In this document: positions 22,816 through 30,127 of the stretch, piece after piece
How positions within the stretch are numbered: the first letter of the stretch is position 1
Layout of the letters: every line of letters begins with the position of its first letter
NCBI GenBank assembly: GCA_035498035.1
Contig: DATKAN010000018.1
Location: forward strand, 1-35,515
Origin: Nitrospiria bacterium
Lineage (GTDB): Bacteria; Nitrospirota; Nitrospiria; JACQBZ01
Direction: 5' to 3'
DNA length: 35,515 nt
Made by a program: the position numbers and the translations under genes
The notes under the pieces: model-generated
What the model saw: only the letters and a program-made list of their open reading frames with translations
What the model was told of the DNA's origin: nothing
Database searches by the model: none

Positions 22816-23247
22816 ATGAAACCGCGGATTACTGTTATAACAATCGGCGTTGACGATTTGGAAAGGTCGCTGCGTTTTTACCGGGACGGGATGGGGCTTC
22901 CGACGGAGGGGATCGTCGGGACGGAATTTGAACATGGCGCGGTGGTCTTCTTCGAGTTGCAGTCGGGGGTGAAGCTGGCCCTCTGGCCGCGAAAAAGCCT
23001 TTCGCATGACGCCGGCATCCCGGCCGGCCTCCCAAGCCCGACCGAATTCACGCTCGGGCACAACGTCTCCTCAAAAAAAGAAGTGGATGCGGTGATGGAA
23101 CAGGCCCGAAGGGCGGGCGCGGTGATCGTCAAGCCGGCGCACGACACCTTCTACGGCGGCTACGCCGGTTATTTCGAAGACCCCGATCGGCATTTGTGGG
23201 AGGTCGCCTGGAATCCGCAATGGGAAAAACAGGAATACGAATATTAG
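22816..23247 (+). CDS. VOC family protein
   Basis: 143-residue VOC protein: MKPRITVITIGVDDLERSLRFY, GLPTEGIVGTEFEHGAVVFFEL, TLGHNVSSKKEVDAVMEQARRAGAVIVKPAHDTFYGG and YFEDPDRHLWEVAWNP (last-strand Glu as metal ligand). This subgroup is often annotated as glyoxalase; no substrate is known. The ATG at 22816 is chosen because the extra 16 codons from 22768 are not conserved in type, though neither start has a strong ribosome site. It is alone between ispH and a PilZ gene. Confidence 0.88.
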   Translation: MKPRITVITIGVDDLERSLRFYRDGMGLPTEGIVGTEFEHGAVVFFELQSGVKLALWPRKSLSHDAGIPAGLPSPTEFTLGHNVSSKKEVDAVMEQARRAGAVIVKPAHDTFYGGYAGYFEDPDRHLWEVAWNPQWEKQEYEY

Positions 23248-23336
23248 GGATGGTTGCGGTTGAAAGTTGAGGGCGGAACTAGGGTATTATGGTAATAAAT
23301 AGACTGTGGCATTGGACCCAACCCCGGAGAGTGCCA

Positions 23337-23648
23337 ATGGCTGAAGCAGATCAGGAAGAGCGCCGGAAGAACAAAAGAATCCATTTCATAAAAGAAGTGG
23401 AGGTCGTGGGGGTTGGGATCCGCCGGTGCCAGGACCTCAGTGTCGGCGGGATGGATCTGGACACGCATGAACATTTTCCGGCGGGCACCCACCTCAATCT
23501 TCGGTTCAAACTTCACGACAAGGATCCGCAACCCATCCAGATCCTGACCCGGGTGCTTTATGTTCACGACGGCGTCGGAATCGGCCTGGGCTTCATCGAT
23601 CTGAAGCCCGAAGATCAGGCTAAGATCCTGAAATTTGTCGAAGAATAA
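23337..23648 (+). CDS. PilZ domain protein (c-di-GMP receptor)
   Basis: 103-residue single PilZ domain. The c-di-GMP-binding pair is present: a basic RRKNKRIHF (RxxxR-type arginines) near residue 10 and DLSVGGMDL (D/NxSxxG) about 22 residues later. GIGLGFIDLKPEDQAKI forms the C-terminal strand/helix. GGAG lies seven bases before the ATG at 23337; the frame from 23289 is rejected. It is a candidate effector for c-di-GMP made by enzymes such as the cyclase at 13868. The immediate neighbours give no hint of its target. Confidence 0.88.
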   Translation: MAEADQEERRKNKRIHFIKEVEVVGVGIRRCQDLSVGGMDLDTHEHFPAGTHLNLRFKLHDKDPQPIQILTRVLYVHDGVGIGLGFIDLKPEDQAKILKFVEE

Positions 23649-23696
23649 GATAGGGAGTTGCCCTGGGGGTCGTAACGGGGCGGGAAGAGAGGACCC

Positions 23697-24053
23697 ATGA
23701 TCGACAAGAAATTTGCCGAGCATTTTGCGAACGATTGGATCGCCTCGTGGAACAGTCATGACCTCAATCGCATTCTTTCCCATTATTCGGATCAGTTTGA
23801 GATGTCCTCCCCCGTGATTATTCAGATCGCGGGCGAGCCCTCGGGTACCCTCAAGGGCAAGAACAGGGTCGGCTCCTATTGGGCAAAGGCGCTGCAGCTC
23901 ATCCCGGAACTTCGGTTTGAGTTGCTCGCGATACTGGTCGGGGTCGACAGCCTCACCCTTTACTACAAAGGGCCGCGGGGCCCGGCCGCCGAAGTGTTTC
24001 ATTTCGGCCCCGACCGGAAGGTCATAAGAGCGTATGCCCATTATGCGGTTTGA
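23697..24053 (+). CDS. SnoaL/NTF2-like fold protein
   Basis: 118 residues with an NTF2-like pattern: N-terminal helix FAEHFANDWIASWNSHDLNRILSHYSDQFEM, TLKGKNRVGSYWAKALQLIPELRF and alternating C-terminal strands with LTLYYKGPRGPAAEVFHF. Such proteins are small cone-shaped hydrolases, isomerases or binding proteins; no catalytic set can be picked out. Start ATG follows a purine-rich stretch GAGAGGA. The 180 bases after it contain no recognised element. Confidence 0.78.
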   Translation: MIDKKFAEHFANDWIASWNSHDLNRILSHYSDQFEMSSPVIIQIAGEPSGTLKGKNRVGSYWAKALQLIPELRFELLAILVGVDSLTLYYKGPRGPAAEVFHFGPDRKVIRAYAHYAV

Positions 24054-24237
24054 CATAGAATAGCTAAGTTCAGAGAGTTGTTCCCGCCGATCTGAACCGT
24101 CATGCATCCCGTCCTGCCGACCTGAATCCCTATTCATGATTTTCGATTTTAAGTGAGTATTTACGCGCCCATTTTCATGGTATGCATCCTGCAATCTCCA
24201 CGGGCGGAGGATAAGACCTTAAACAATGGAGGATGCC

Positions 24238-24501
24238 ATGGACAACGAGAACGGAAAGAAAAAATCCCGCCCGGCGCGGCATGTCTTTACGGTGGTGGAT
24301 CGGGGCGGAAAGAGCTACTGGATCCGGATCGGCGCCGCCTTCGGAAATTACGACGGGAGCGAGACGGTGCTGCTCGACGCGCTCCCCATCAACGGCCGGA
24401 TGCAGATCCGCGATCAGGGGGTCAAGGAAGCGCCGGCCAAGGCGAAGGCCGGTGTTCCGACGACGGCCGTCGAGGATGCCGCGGACGACGACGGCGATTG
24501 A
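24238..24501 (+). CDS. Small conserved protein of unknown function
   Basis: 87 residues. The centre reads FTVVDRGGKSYWIRIGAAF, then NYDGSETVLLDALPINGRMQ, then IRDQ, a compact block I have seen in small uncharacterised proteobacterial proteins. Both ends are polar; the tail is Ala/Asp-rich (PAKAKAG...DAADDDGD). GGAGG lies five bases before the ATG at 24238, which is preferred over the ATG at 24226. The WIRIG...LDALPINGR pattern suggests one small beta-sheet domain. Function unknown. A perfect 29-bp palindrome follows 14 bases after its stop. Confidence 0.65.
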   Translation: MDNENGKKKSRPARHVFTVVDRGGKSYWIRIGAAFGNYDGSETVLLDALPINGRMQIRDQGVKEAPAKAKAGVPTTAVEDAADDDGD

Positions 24502-24515
24502 TGGGTTGGCTTTCG

Positions 24516-24544
24516 GTAGGGGCGGGTTTCAAACCCGCCCCTAC
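24516..24544. repeat. REP-like 29-bp perfect palindrome, copy 1
   Basis: Arms GTAGGGGCGGGTTT and AAACCCGCCCCTAC around a single central C. The identical 29 bases recur at 33878-33906. The remainder of this gap, to 24790, holds no gene; tandem TTGACT boxes at 24594-24604 could be promoter parts for the sigma gene, but no -10 with correct spacing is seen. Confidence 0.92.
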
Positions 24545-24790
24545 GAGAATGGACCATCCCCGCCTTTCGCCCATTTCAGACCCCGTTTTTTTCTTGACTT
24601 GACTGACCCCCCGATAAGGCCCCATATTAGAGGACAGGTTCCTGCAAGCCTACGGCCCGGCGAAAATCCCGTTGTCAATTTGCGGCTCGGCCGTTCGACT
24701 ACGGGATGTCGAGCGGCGTTTCACCCCGATTCGTAAGGACCCCATGAATAATCTTATATTCGATCGCCAGGAGACGCGGGAGCGCCGCTG

Positions 24791-26038
24791 ATGAACGGAG
24801 ACCTCACGGAGCGCATCCGGGATAAGGTGGACGCCGTCTACCAGGCCGAGTCGCGCCGCGTCTTCGCGACCCTGATCCGGCTTCTCGGAGATTTCGATCT
24901 TGCCGAGGAGGCGCTGCAGGATGCCTTCCGGGCCGCGCTGGAACAGTGGCCGCGCGACGGTGTACCCGCCAATCCCCGTGCATGGCTGGTGTCGGCCGGA
25001 CGCTTCAAGGCCATCGACGCCATGCGCCGGCGCGCACGGTTTGAGCCGCTCGACGATGTTCCCGAGCCCGCCGCGGCCGGCGAGAATACCGCGGAGGGAG
25101 AAGACGAGGACGTCGAGGACGATCGGCTGCGGCTGGTCTTCACCTGCTGTCACCCGGCCCTGTCTCCGGACGCGCAGATCGCCCTCACCCTGCGCGAGGT
25201 CTGCGGCCTCACGACCGAGGAGATCGCCCACGCCTTCCTCACCTCTGCATCCACCCTGGCGCAGCGCATCGTACGGGCCAAGGCGAAGATCCGCGAGGCG
25301 CGCATCCCCTATGAGGTGCCCGCGCGCCCAGAGCTGCCGGGCCGGCTCGACGCGGTGCTGCGGGTGATCTATCTCGTCTTCAACGAGGGCTACGCCGCGT
25401 CGTCGGGAGGGGCCTTGACGCGGGCCGATCTGTCGGGCGAAGCGATCCGTTTGGGGCGCCTGCTGGTCGATCTCCTGCCCGAGCCCGAGGCGGTCGGGCT
25501 GCTGGCGCTGATGCTTCTTCAGGAATCGAGGCGCGTCGCACGAACCTCGCCGACGGGCGACCTCATTCTGTTAGAGGACCAGGATCGATCGAAGTGGAAT
25601 CACGACCAGATCAAGGAGGGAGTGGCGACGGTGGAACGCGCCTTGTCCTCGCGCCGCTTGGGCCCCTATACGCTCCAGGCCGCGATCGCGGCGGTGCATG
25701 CCGAGGCGGCCGCTCCCGCGGCTACCGATTGGGCCCGGATTGTCGCTCTTTACGACCTGCTGGCGCAAATCGAACCCTCGCCCGTGGTCGAATTGAACCG
25801 GGCCGTGGCGGTCGCGATGAGAGACGGTCCTTCGGCGGGTCTTTCCCTCATCGATGCCATCCTCGCGCGCGGTGACCTGGCCCAATACCACCTCGCGCAC
25901 TCCGCGCGTGCGGATCTCTGCCGGCGACTGGGAAGGACGGCGGAGGCCCGGGTCTCCTACGAACGGGCGCTCGGATTGACTCGGCAGGAGCCGGAGCGGC
26001 GGTTTCTCAATAGACGGCTGGATGAGCTAAAAAAATAA
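24791..26038 (+). CDS. ECF42-type RNA polymerase sigma factor with long C-terminal extension
   Basis: 415 residues. Sigma region 2 spans about 10-80 (FATLIRLLGDFDLAEEALQDAF, NPRAWLVSAGRFKAIDAMRR). The group hallmark DDRLRLVFTCCHPAL leads into region 4 (about 118-170, LREVCGLTTEEIAHAFL, TLAQRIVRAKAKIREARIPY). The remaining ~235 residues are the ECF42-type extension with IYLVFNEGY, ALMLLQESRR, LEDQDRSKWN and TPR-like helices to the end. This extension replaces an anti-sigma factor in control. ECF42 genes are characteristically linked to DGPF/YCII genes, exactly as here. The ATG at 24791 has GGGAG eight bases upstream. Confidence 0.93.
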   Translation: MNGDLTERIRDKVDAVYQAESRRVFATLIRLLGDFDLAEEALQDAFRAALEQWPRDGVPANPRAWLVSAGRFKAIDAMRRRARFEPLDDVPEPAAAGENTAEGEDEDVEDDRLRLVFTCCHPALSPDAQIALTLREVCGLTTEEIAHAFLTSASTLAQRIVRAKAKIREARIPYEVPARPELPGRLDAVLRVIYLVFNEGYAASSGGALTRADLSGEAIRLGRLLVDLLPEPEAVGLLALMLLQESRRVARTSPTGDLILLEDQDRSKWNHDQIKEGVATVERALSSRRLGPYTLQAAIAAVHAEAAAPAATDWARIVALYDLLAQIEPSPVVELNRAVAVAMRDGPSAGLSLIDAILARGDLAQYHLAHSARADLCRRLGRTAEARVSYERALGLTRQEPERRFLNRRLDELKK

Positions 26039-26047
26039 TCGGTCGGT

Positions 26048-26074
26048 TGTCGATTTCGGGCATTGCCGAACGAC
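26048..26074 (+). promoter_or_regulatory. Candidate ECF42-dependent promoter
   Basis: TGTCGA (26048-26053), 17 bases, CGAC (26071-26074). As I recall, ECF42 promoters are described with TGTCGA at -35 and CGA/TC at -10, so both boxes fit. It lies just after the sigma gene and before the DGPF cluster, the expected target position. Confidence 0.6.
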
Positions 26075-26101
26075 AATAGGGTGTATACGATAACCATTCA
26101 C

Positions 26102-26230
26102 GAGGCTCGTGGATGTCCCCCCTGGCGAGCGGGAGCGAGCGAGAGGGGGAGGACTTCGGCGAGCTCAGTCGAGCTGCTCCATCCGGCCATGCCGGTGGAG
26201 GGGGCGACGCGAGCCCCAAAAAATAGGAGG
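26102..26230 (+). other. Structured GC-rich leader before the first DGPF gene
   Basis: Three possible hairpins occur in series: CCCCC (from 26118) with GGGGG (to about 26151); AGCTC/GAGCT with loop AGTC (about 26163-26176); and CTCCA(T)CCGGC with GCCGGTGGAG, loop CAT (about 26179-26202). No frame here resembles a protein. It would form most of the 5' leader of a transcript from the promoter at 26048. Confidence 0.4.
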
Positions 26231-26235
26231 CACCC

Positions 26236-26631
26236 ATGAAATACATCTGCCTTGGATACATGGATCCGAAGAAGTGGGAGGGGATGTCCGAAAGCGAGGT
26301 GAATGCTTTCGTCGACGGCTGTTTCGAGTACGACGACGTGCTTCGGAAGAACGGTCACTTTGCGGGCGGCGAAGCGCTTCAGCCCCCTCAAAACGCCACG
26401 ACCTTAAGGTTCCAGAACGGAAAAGTGACCGTCACCGACGGCCCCTACGCGGAAACGAAGGAGCAGTTGGGCGGGATTTTGATTCTCGAAGCCAAGGACC
26501 TGAACCACGCCATCCAATTGATGTCGAAGCACCCGGGTGTGCGGGGAGGTCCCTTTGAAATTCGCCCGGCCGCGGATTTGACCGAGATGATCCGCGACAG
26601 CGAGAAGCGGCGGTCGAAGAAGGAGGGATGA
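26236..26631 (+). CDS. DGPF/YCII-related domain protein 1
   Basis: 131 residues of the YCII-related DGPF family. The eponymous motif reads [15 protein letters not shown] (about 72-86), after [14 protein letters not shown] and LRFQNGK. The fold is a small ferredoxin-like alpha/beta domain; activity is unknown in this family. AGGAGG lies five bases before the ATG. It is the first of three DGPF genes in the ECF42 cluster and the closest to the candidate ECF42 promoter. Confidence 0.93.
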   Translation: MKYICLGYMDPKKWEGMSESEVNAFVDGCFEYDDVLRKNGHFAGGEALQPPQNATTLRFQNGKVTVTDGPYAETKEQLGGILILEAKDLNHAIQLMSKHPGVRGGPFEIRPAADLTEMIRDSEKRRSKKEG

Positions 26632-26668
26632 AATTCGTTGACTAATCGAAGCAAAAGGAGATAGGAAA

Positions 26669-27046
26669 ATGAGATTCATGGCGATTGTCAAGTCTGCCGA
26701 AAATGGGCGCGCGCCCGCCGAAGGTTTTACGGAAGCCATGGCGAAGTTCCGCGAAGAAAGCATCAAAGAAGGCGTCTTGATCGATGGAAGCCGGCTCTTG
26801 CCGAGCGAGGCGGGCGCGCGCCTCCGGCTGGCCTCCGGGAAGCTGACCGTGACCGACGGGCCGTTTATCGAGAGCAAAGAGGTGGTCGGGGGCTACGGGG
26901 TGTACGAGTTCAAGTCGAAACGGGACGCCATCTACCTGATGACGCGCTTCATGCATTTGCTCGCGGAGCACTGGCCGGGCTGGGAGGGGGAGACCGAGAT
27001 TCGCCAGCTCTCCGATGAACGCTGCACCGACAGAAAGGAGACATGA
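26669..27046 (+). CDS. DGPF/YCII-related domain protein 2
   Basis: 125 residues: MRFMAIVKSAENGRAPAEGF, GVLIDGSRLLPSEAGARLRL and the motif TVTDGPFIESKEVVGGYGVY with a perfect DGPF, followed by AIYLMTRFMHL. AAAAGGAG precedes the ATG. Its stop overlaps the next start codon as ATGA, so it is translationally coupled to the following VOC gene. Second paralogue in the ECF42 cluster. Confidence 0.93.
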   Translation: MRFMAIVKSAENGRAPAEGFTEAMAKFREESIKEGVLIDGSRLLPSEAGARLRLASGKLTVTDGPFIESKEVVGGYGVYEFKSKRDAIYLMTRFMHLLAEHWPGWEGETEIRQLSDERCTDRKET

Positions 27047-27462
27047 CCATGCAAGTCCAACCCTATTTATTCTTCGACGGCCGCTGCGAGGAGGCGGTCG
27101 AGTTCTACAGGAAAGCGCTCGGCGCCGAGGTGACGATGCTGATGCGCTACCAAGACAGCCCGGAGCCCCCTCAGCCGGGCATGGTGCCGCCCGGTTCCGA
27201 TAACAAAGTGCTGCACGCGAGCCTTCGCATCGGCGAGACCACGGTGCTGGCTTCCGACGGTCATTGTCTGGGGAAACCAAATTTCGAGGGTTTCTCGCTG
27301 TCCCTTACGGTGCCGAATGAGGGGGAAGCCGACCGGTGCTTTTCGGCGCTCGCCGATGGGGGGCAGGTGCGGATGCCGTTATCGAAGACCTTCTTCTCGC
27401 CGCGCTTCGGCATGGTCGCCGACCGCTTCGGTGTGGGATGGATGGTCTACGTGGCGCCTTGA
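27043..27462 (+). CDS. VOC family protein (PhnB-like)
   Basis: 139 residues in the PhnB/YjdN-like branch of the VOC superfamily: VQPYLFFDGRCEEAVEFYRKALGAE, MLMRYQDSPEPPQPG, NKVLHASLRIGETTVLASDG, and a final PRFGMVADRFGVGWMV. These proteins resemble glyoxalases but usually lack the complete metal set. AAAGGAG lies just before the ATG at 27043, which overlaps the stop of the preceding DGPF gene. A role together with the DGPF proteins is inferred from position only. Confidence 0.9.
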   Translation: MTMQVQPYLFFDGRCEEAVEFYRKALGAEVTMLMRYQDSPEPPQPGMVPPGSDNKVLHASLRIGETTVLASDGHCLGKPNFEGFSLSLTVPNEGEADRCFSALADGGQVRMPLSKTFFSPRFGMVADRFGVGWMVYVAP

Positions 27463-27502
27463 ACCCCGTCACAACGATGATCAACCAACAGGAGGTGTTA
27501 CA

Positions 27503-27949
27503 ATGCGATTCGTTATGTTCATGATTCCGAAGGTCTACCAACCCGACACCCCGGCGGCCGAAAGGGCGGGGGAAGGGTTCACCCCGCCCGCGGATGCGGT
27601 CGAAAAGATGATGAAGTATAATGAGGAGCTGACAAAGACCGGGGCGCTCATCGCGCTCGACGGGCTTCACCCGAGCTCGAAGGGCGCCCGCGTCGCCTTC
27701 AGGGGGGGAAAACCCACCGTGACGGACGGGCCTTATATCGAGGGGAAGGAAGTGATCGGCGGCTATTGGATGATCCAGGCGAAATCGAAAGAAGAGGCGG
27801 TTAATTGGGCCCGCCGGGTCCCCGCGGCGGACGGCGACGTGATCGAGATCCGCCAGGTGTTCGAGATGTCGGATTTTCCTCCCGACGTCAAGAAAGCCGC
27901 GGACAGCCCGGCCGTCCGGGCGCAGATCGAGAAACAGAAGCATCCATGA
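27503..27949 (+). CDS. DGPF/YCII-related domain protein 3
   Basis: 148 residues: MRFVMFMIPKVYQPDTPA, a longer insert (GEGFTPPADAVEKMMKYNEEL), GALIALDGLHPSSKGARV and TVTDGPYIEGKEVIGGYWMI. The C-terminal extension (VFEMSDFPPDVKKAADSP...) is longer than in the other two paralogues. AGGAGG lies seven bases before the ATG. The motif Phe is Tyr, as in paralogue 1. Confidence 0.93.
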   Translation: MRFVMFMIPKVYQPDTPAAERAGEGFTPPADAVEKMMKYNEELTKTGALIALDGLHPSSKGARVAFRGGKPTVTDGPYIEGKEVIGGYWMIQAKSKEEAVNWARRVPAADGDVIEIRQVFEMSDFPPDVKKAADSPAVRAQIEKQKHP

Positions 27950-27973
27950 GAAGGACAGAGGCCGGAGGCCCCC

Positions 27974-28489
27974 ATGCAGAAAATCACCCCGTGTCTGTGG
28001 TTTGACAACCGGGCCGAAGAAGCCGTAAAGTTCTATATCTCAATTTTTAAGAATTCAAAGATCCTGAAAATAACCCGCTATGGAGAATCGGGTGCGAAGG
28101 TCTCCGGACAACCGAAGGGAACGGTCATGACCGTATCCTTTCGGCTCGAGGGGCAAAACGTTCTCGCGTTAAACGGCGGCCCGATTTTTAAATTTACGGA
28201 GGCGGTATCATTCATCGTGAACTGCAAAACACAGCGAGAGATCGATCGGTATTGGGAGAAGCTCTCCGAGGGCGGAAAGCCCGGGCCATGCGGATGGCTC
28301 AAAGACAAGTACGGCCTATCCTGGCAGATCGTCCCCGCCGGGTTGGGCGAGCTGATGCAGGCCAAGGACCCGAAGAAATCGGAACGGGTCATGAAAGAGT
28401 TGCTTCAGATGACCAAACTCGAGATGAAGAAGTTGAAGCAGGCCTTTGATCAAACATGGCAAGATAAGGGGATGGGCCGCCCCGATTAG
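27974..28489 (+). CDS. VOC family protein (3-demethylubiquinone methyltransferase-like, PhnB branch)
   Basis: 171 residues matching the domain named after 3-demethylubiquinone-9 3-methyltransferase, which is in fact VOC-fold. Blocks are QKITPCLWFDNRAEEAVKFY, KITRYGESGAKVSGQPKGTV, VLALNGGPIFKFTEAVSFIV, WEKLSEGGKPGPCGWLKDKY and LSWQIVPAGLGELM. A charged C-terminal helix ends the protein. It is a frequent partner of DGPF genes. It follows DGPF protein 3 by 24 bases in the same direction. Confidence 0.92.
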   Translation: MQKITPCLWFDNRAEEAVKFYISIFKNSKILKITRYGESGAKVSGQPKGTVMTVSFRLEGQNVLALNGGPIFKFTEAVSFIVNCKTQREIDRYWEKLSEGGKPGPCGWLKDKYGLSWQIVPAGLGELMQAKDPKKSERVMKELLQMTKLEMKKLKQAFDQTWQDKGMGRPD

Positions 28490-28504
28490 AAAGGAGAATT
28501 CATC

Positions 28505-29692
28505 ATGAGCAAAGTGCGGGTTCTGGTCGGCACGCGCAAGGGCGCCTTCATCCTGACATCGGACGGCAAGCGCGAGAAGTGGGAGGTCAACGGTCCTCAT
28601 TTCGGGGGCTGGGAGATCTATCATGCCAAGGGTTCGCCCGCCGACCCGGACCGCTTATACGTGTCGCAGACCAGCAGTTGGTTCGGACAGATCATTCAAC
28701 GTTCGGACGACGGCGGCCGGACCTGGTTCCAACCCGGCACAAAACCGGGCGAGCCGACGAAGTCCCCGGACGGGATGCCGATGGGCGAAAGCAACAAGTT
28801 CCTCTACGATGTTTCCCCCGGGACCGGCAAACCCCTCACCACGCACCAGTGGTACGACGGCACGCCCCACCCCTGGGAGTTCAAGCGCGTCTGGCATCTC
28901 GAGCCGTCGCTGACCGACCCGGACACCGTCTACGCCGGCGTCGAGGACGCGGCGCTCTTCCGCACCACCGACGGCGGCCGGACCTGGCAGGAGCTCGCGG
29001 GCTTGCGCGGCCACGGCACGGGCCCCCAATGGATGCCCGGCGCCGGCGGCATGGGACTGCACACGATCCTTCTCGACGAGACAAATCGCGATCGAATGTA
29101 CATCGCCATCTCGGCGGCCGGGGTGTTCCGGACCGACGACGCCGGCCAGAGTTGGCGGCCCGTCAATCGCGGACTGGTTTCCCAATTCATTCCCGACCCC
29201 AACGCCGAGGTGGGCCACTGCGTCCACCACGTCGCGATGCACCGGTCGCGCCCGGAGGTGCTTTTCATGCAGAAACACTGGGACGTCATGCGCAGCGACG
29301 ACGGCGGCGAATCGTGGCGGGAGATCAGCGGAAACCTGCCGAGCGATTTCGGGTTCGTGATCGACGTCCACGCCCACGAGCCTGAGACGATTTACGTCGT
29401 CCCGATCAAGAGCGACTCGGAACACTACCCGCCCGACGGAAAACTCCGGGTCTACCGCAGCCGCGCGGGCGGGAACGAGTGGGAGGCGCTGACCAAGGGT
29501 CTCCCGCAGAAGGACTGTTACGTCGACATCCTTCGCGATGCGATGGCGGTGGACTCGCTCGACAAGTGCGGCGTCTATTTCGGCACCACCGGCGGGCAGG
29601 TATACGCCTCGGCCGACGCCGGCGACACATGGTCGCCCATCGTCCGGGATCTCCCGGCCGTGCTATCGGTGGAGGCCCAGGTTCTCCCGTGA
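28505..29692 (+). CDS. BNR/Asp-box repeat beta-propeller protein
   Basis: 395 residues without a signal peptide, so probably cytoplasmic. Five Asp-box motifs (SxDxGxxW) mark propeller blades: [32 protein letters not shown] and SADAGDTW. The N-terminus [17 protein letters not shown] is typical of the sialidase-like/YVTN family of stand-alone propellers. True sialidase residues (FRIP Arg, Tyr/Glu pair) are not evident, so a binding or scaffold role is more likely than glycosidase. AAAGGAG precedes the ATG. Its stop overlaps the start of the MoaD/ThiS-like gene (GTGA), tying the two products together. Confidence 0.88.
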   Translation: MSKVRVLVGTRKGAFILTSDGKREKWEVNGPHFGGWEIYHAKGSPADPDRLYVSQTSSWFGQIIQRSDDGGRTWFQPGTKPGEPTKSPDGMPMGESNKFLYDVSPGTGKPLTTHQWYDGTPHPWEFKRVWHLEPSLTDPDTVYAGVEDAALFRTTDGGRTWQELAGLRGHGTGPQWMPGAGGMGLHTILLDETNRDRMYIAISAAGVFRTDDAGQSWRPVNRGLVSQFIPDPNAEVGHCVHHVAMHRSRPEVLFMQKHWDVMRSDDGGESWREISGNLPSDFGFVIDVHAHEPETIYVVPIKSDSEHYPPDGKLRVYRSRAGGNEWEALTKGLPQKDCYVDILRDAMAVDSLDKCGVYFGTTGGQVYASADAGDTWSPIVRDLPAVLSVEAQVLP

Positions 29693-29985
29693 TACGAGTG
29701 GTGATTCCGTATCATTTGCGGACCTTGGCTCGGGTCGGCGGCGAGGTGGGCCTGGAGATTGAAGGTCCCGTCACGCCGCGCGCGATCCTCGACGCGCTTG
29801 AAGCACGGTACCCGATGCTTTCAGGAACGATTCGCGATCATACAACCAAGCAGCGCCGGCCCTTCCTGCGATTTTTCGCTTGCGGGGAGGATCTTTCCTT
29901 CGAGTCGTCGGACGCCCCCTTGCCCGATGCGGTGGCGTCGGGTGAGGAACCGTTTTTGATTGTCGGAGCCATTGCCGGCGGATAG
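29689..29985 (+). CDS. MoaD/ThiS-like ubiquitin-fold sulfur carrier
   Basis: 98 residues starting with GTG inside the stop region of the propeller gene. It shows the MoaD/ThiS layout: [14 protein letters not shown] strand, [17 protein letters not shown] helix, [39 protein letters not shown]. It ends exactly in Gly-Gly, the C-terminus that is adenylated and thiocarboxylated in active carriers. It is longer than MoaD (about 80) and no MoaE, MoeB/ThiF or ThiG gene is near, so the acceptor pathway is unknown. Translation coupling with the propeller suggests a joint function. Confidence 0.85.
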   Translation: MIRVVIPYHLRTLARVGGEVGLEIEGPVTPRAILDALEARYPMLSGTIRDHTTKQRRPFLRFFACGEDLSFESSDAPLPDAVASGEEPFLIVGAIAGG

Positions 29986-30127
29986 GACGACGAGGACACC
30001 GTGCTCGAACTCGGACCTGCCTTCGAGCCCTGCGACAAGCCTTTGCGGCCCGATTCGGTCGAAGCGCGCATCCGTCAAAAGCGGTAACCCGACTCCCTCT
30101 TCCGCCTTAATGCTTTCCCTCGAACCT

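Noticed and set aside
24594-24630. Tandem TTGACT boxes with TATTAG before the sigma gene
   Set aside because: Spacing to TATTAG is 20 bases, too long for a standard promoter call.
24707-24735. TGTCGA upstream of the ECF42 gene as an autoregulated promoter
   Set aside because: The expected CGA/TC box is not at the 17-base spacing seen before the DGPF genes; CGTA occurs after 19 bases only.
28505-29692. Sialidase (glycoside hydrolase) call for the BNR protein
   Set aside because: Asp-box repeats are present, but the catalytic Arg, Tyr and Glu arrangement of sialidases is not evident and there is no signal peptide.
30001-30087. GTG-started 28-codon frame (begins LELGPAFEPCDKPL) after the sulfur-carrier gene
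   Set aside because: A GAGGA lies upstream, but the peptide is too short and unrecognised; it may be a gene remnant, but this cannot be supported.
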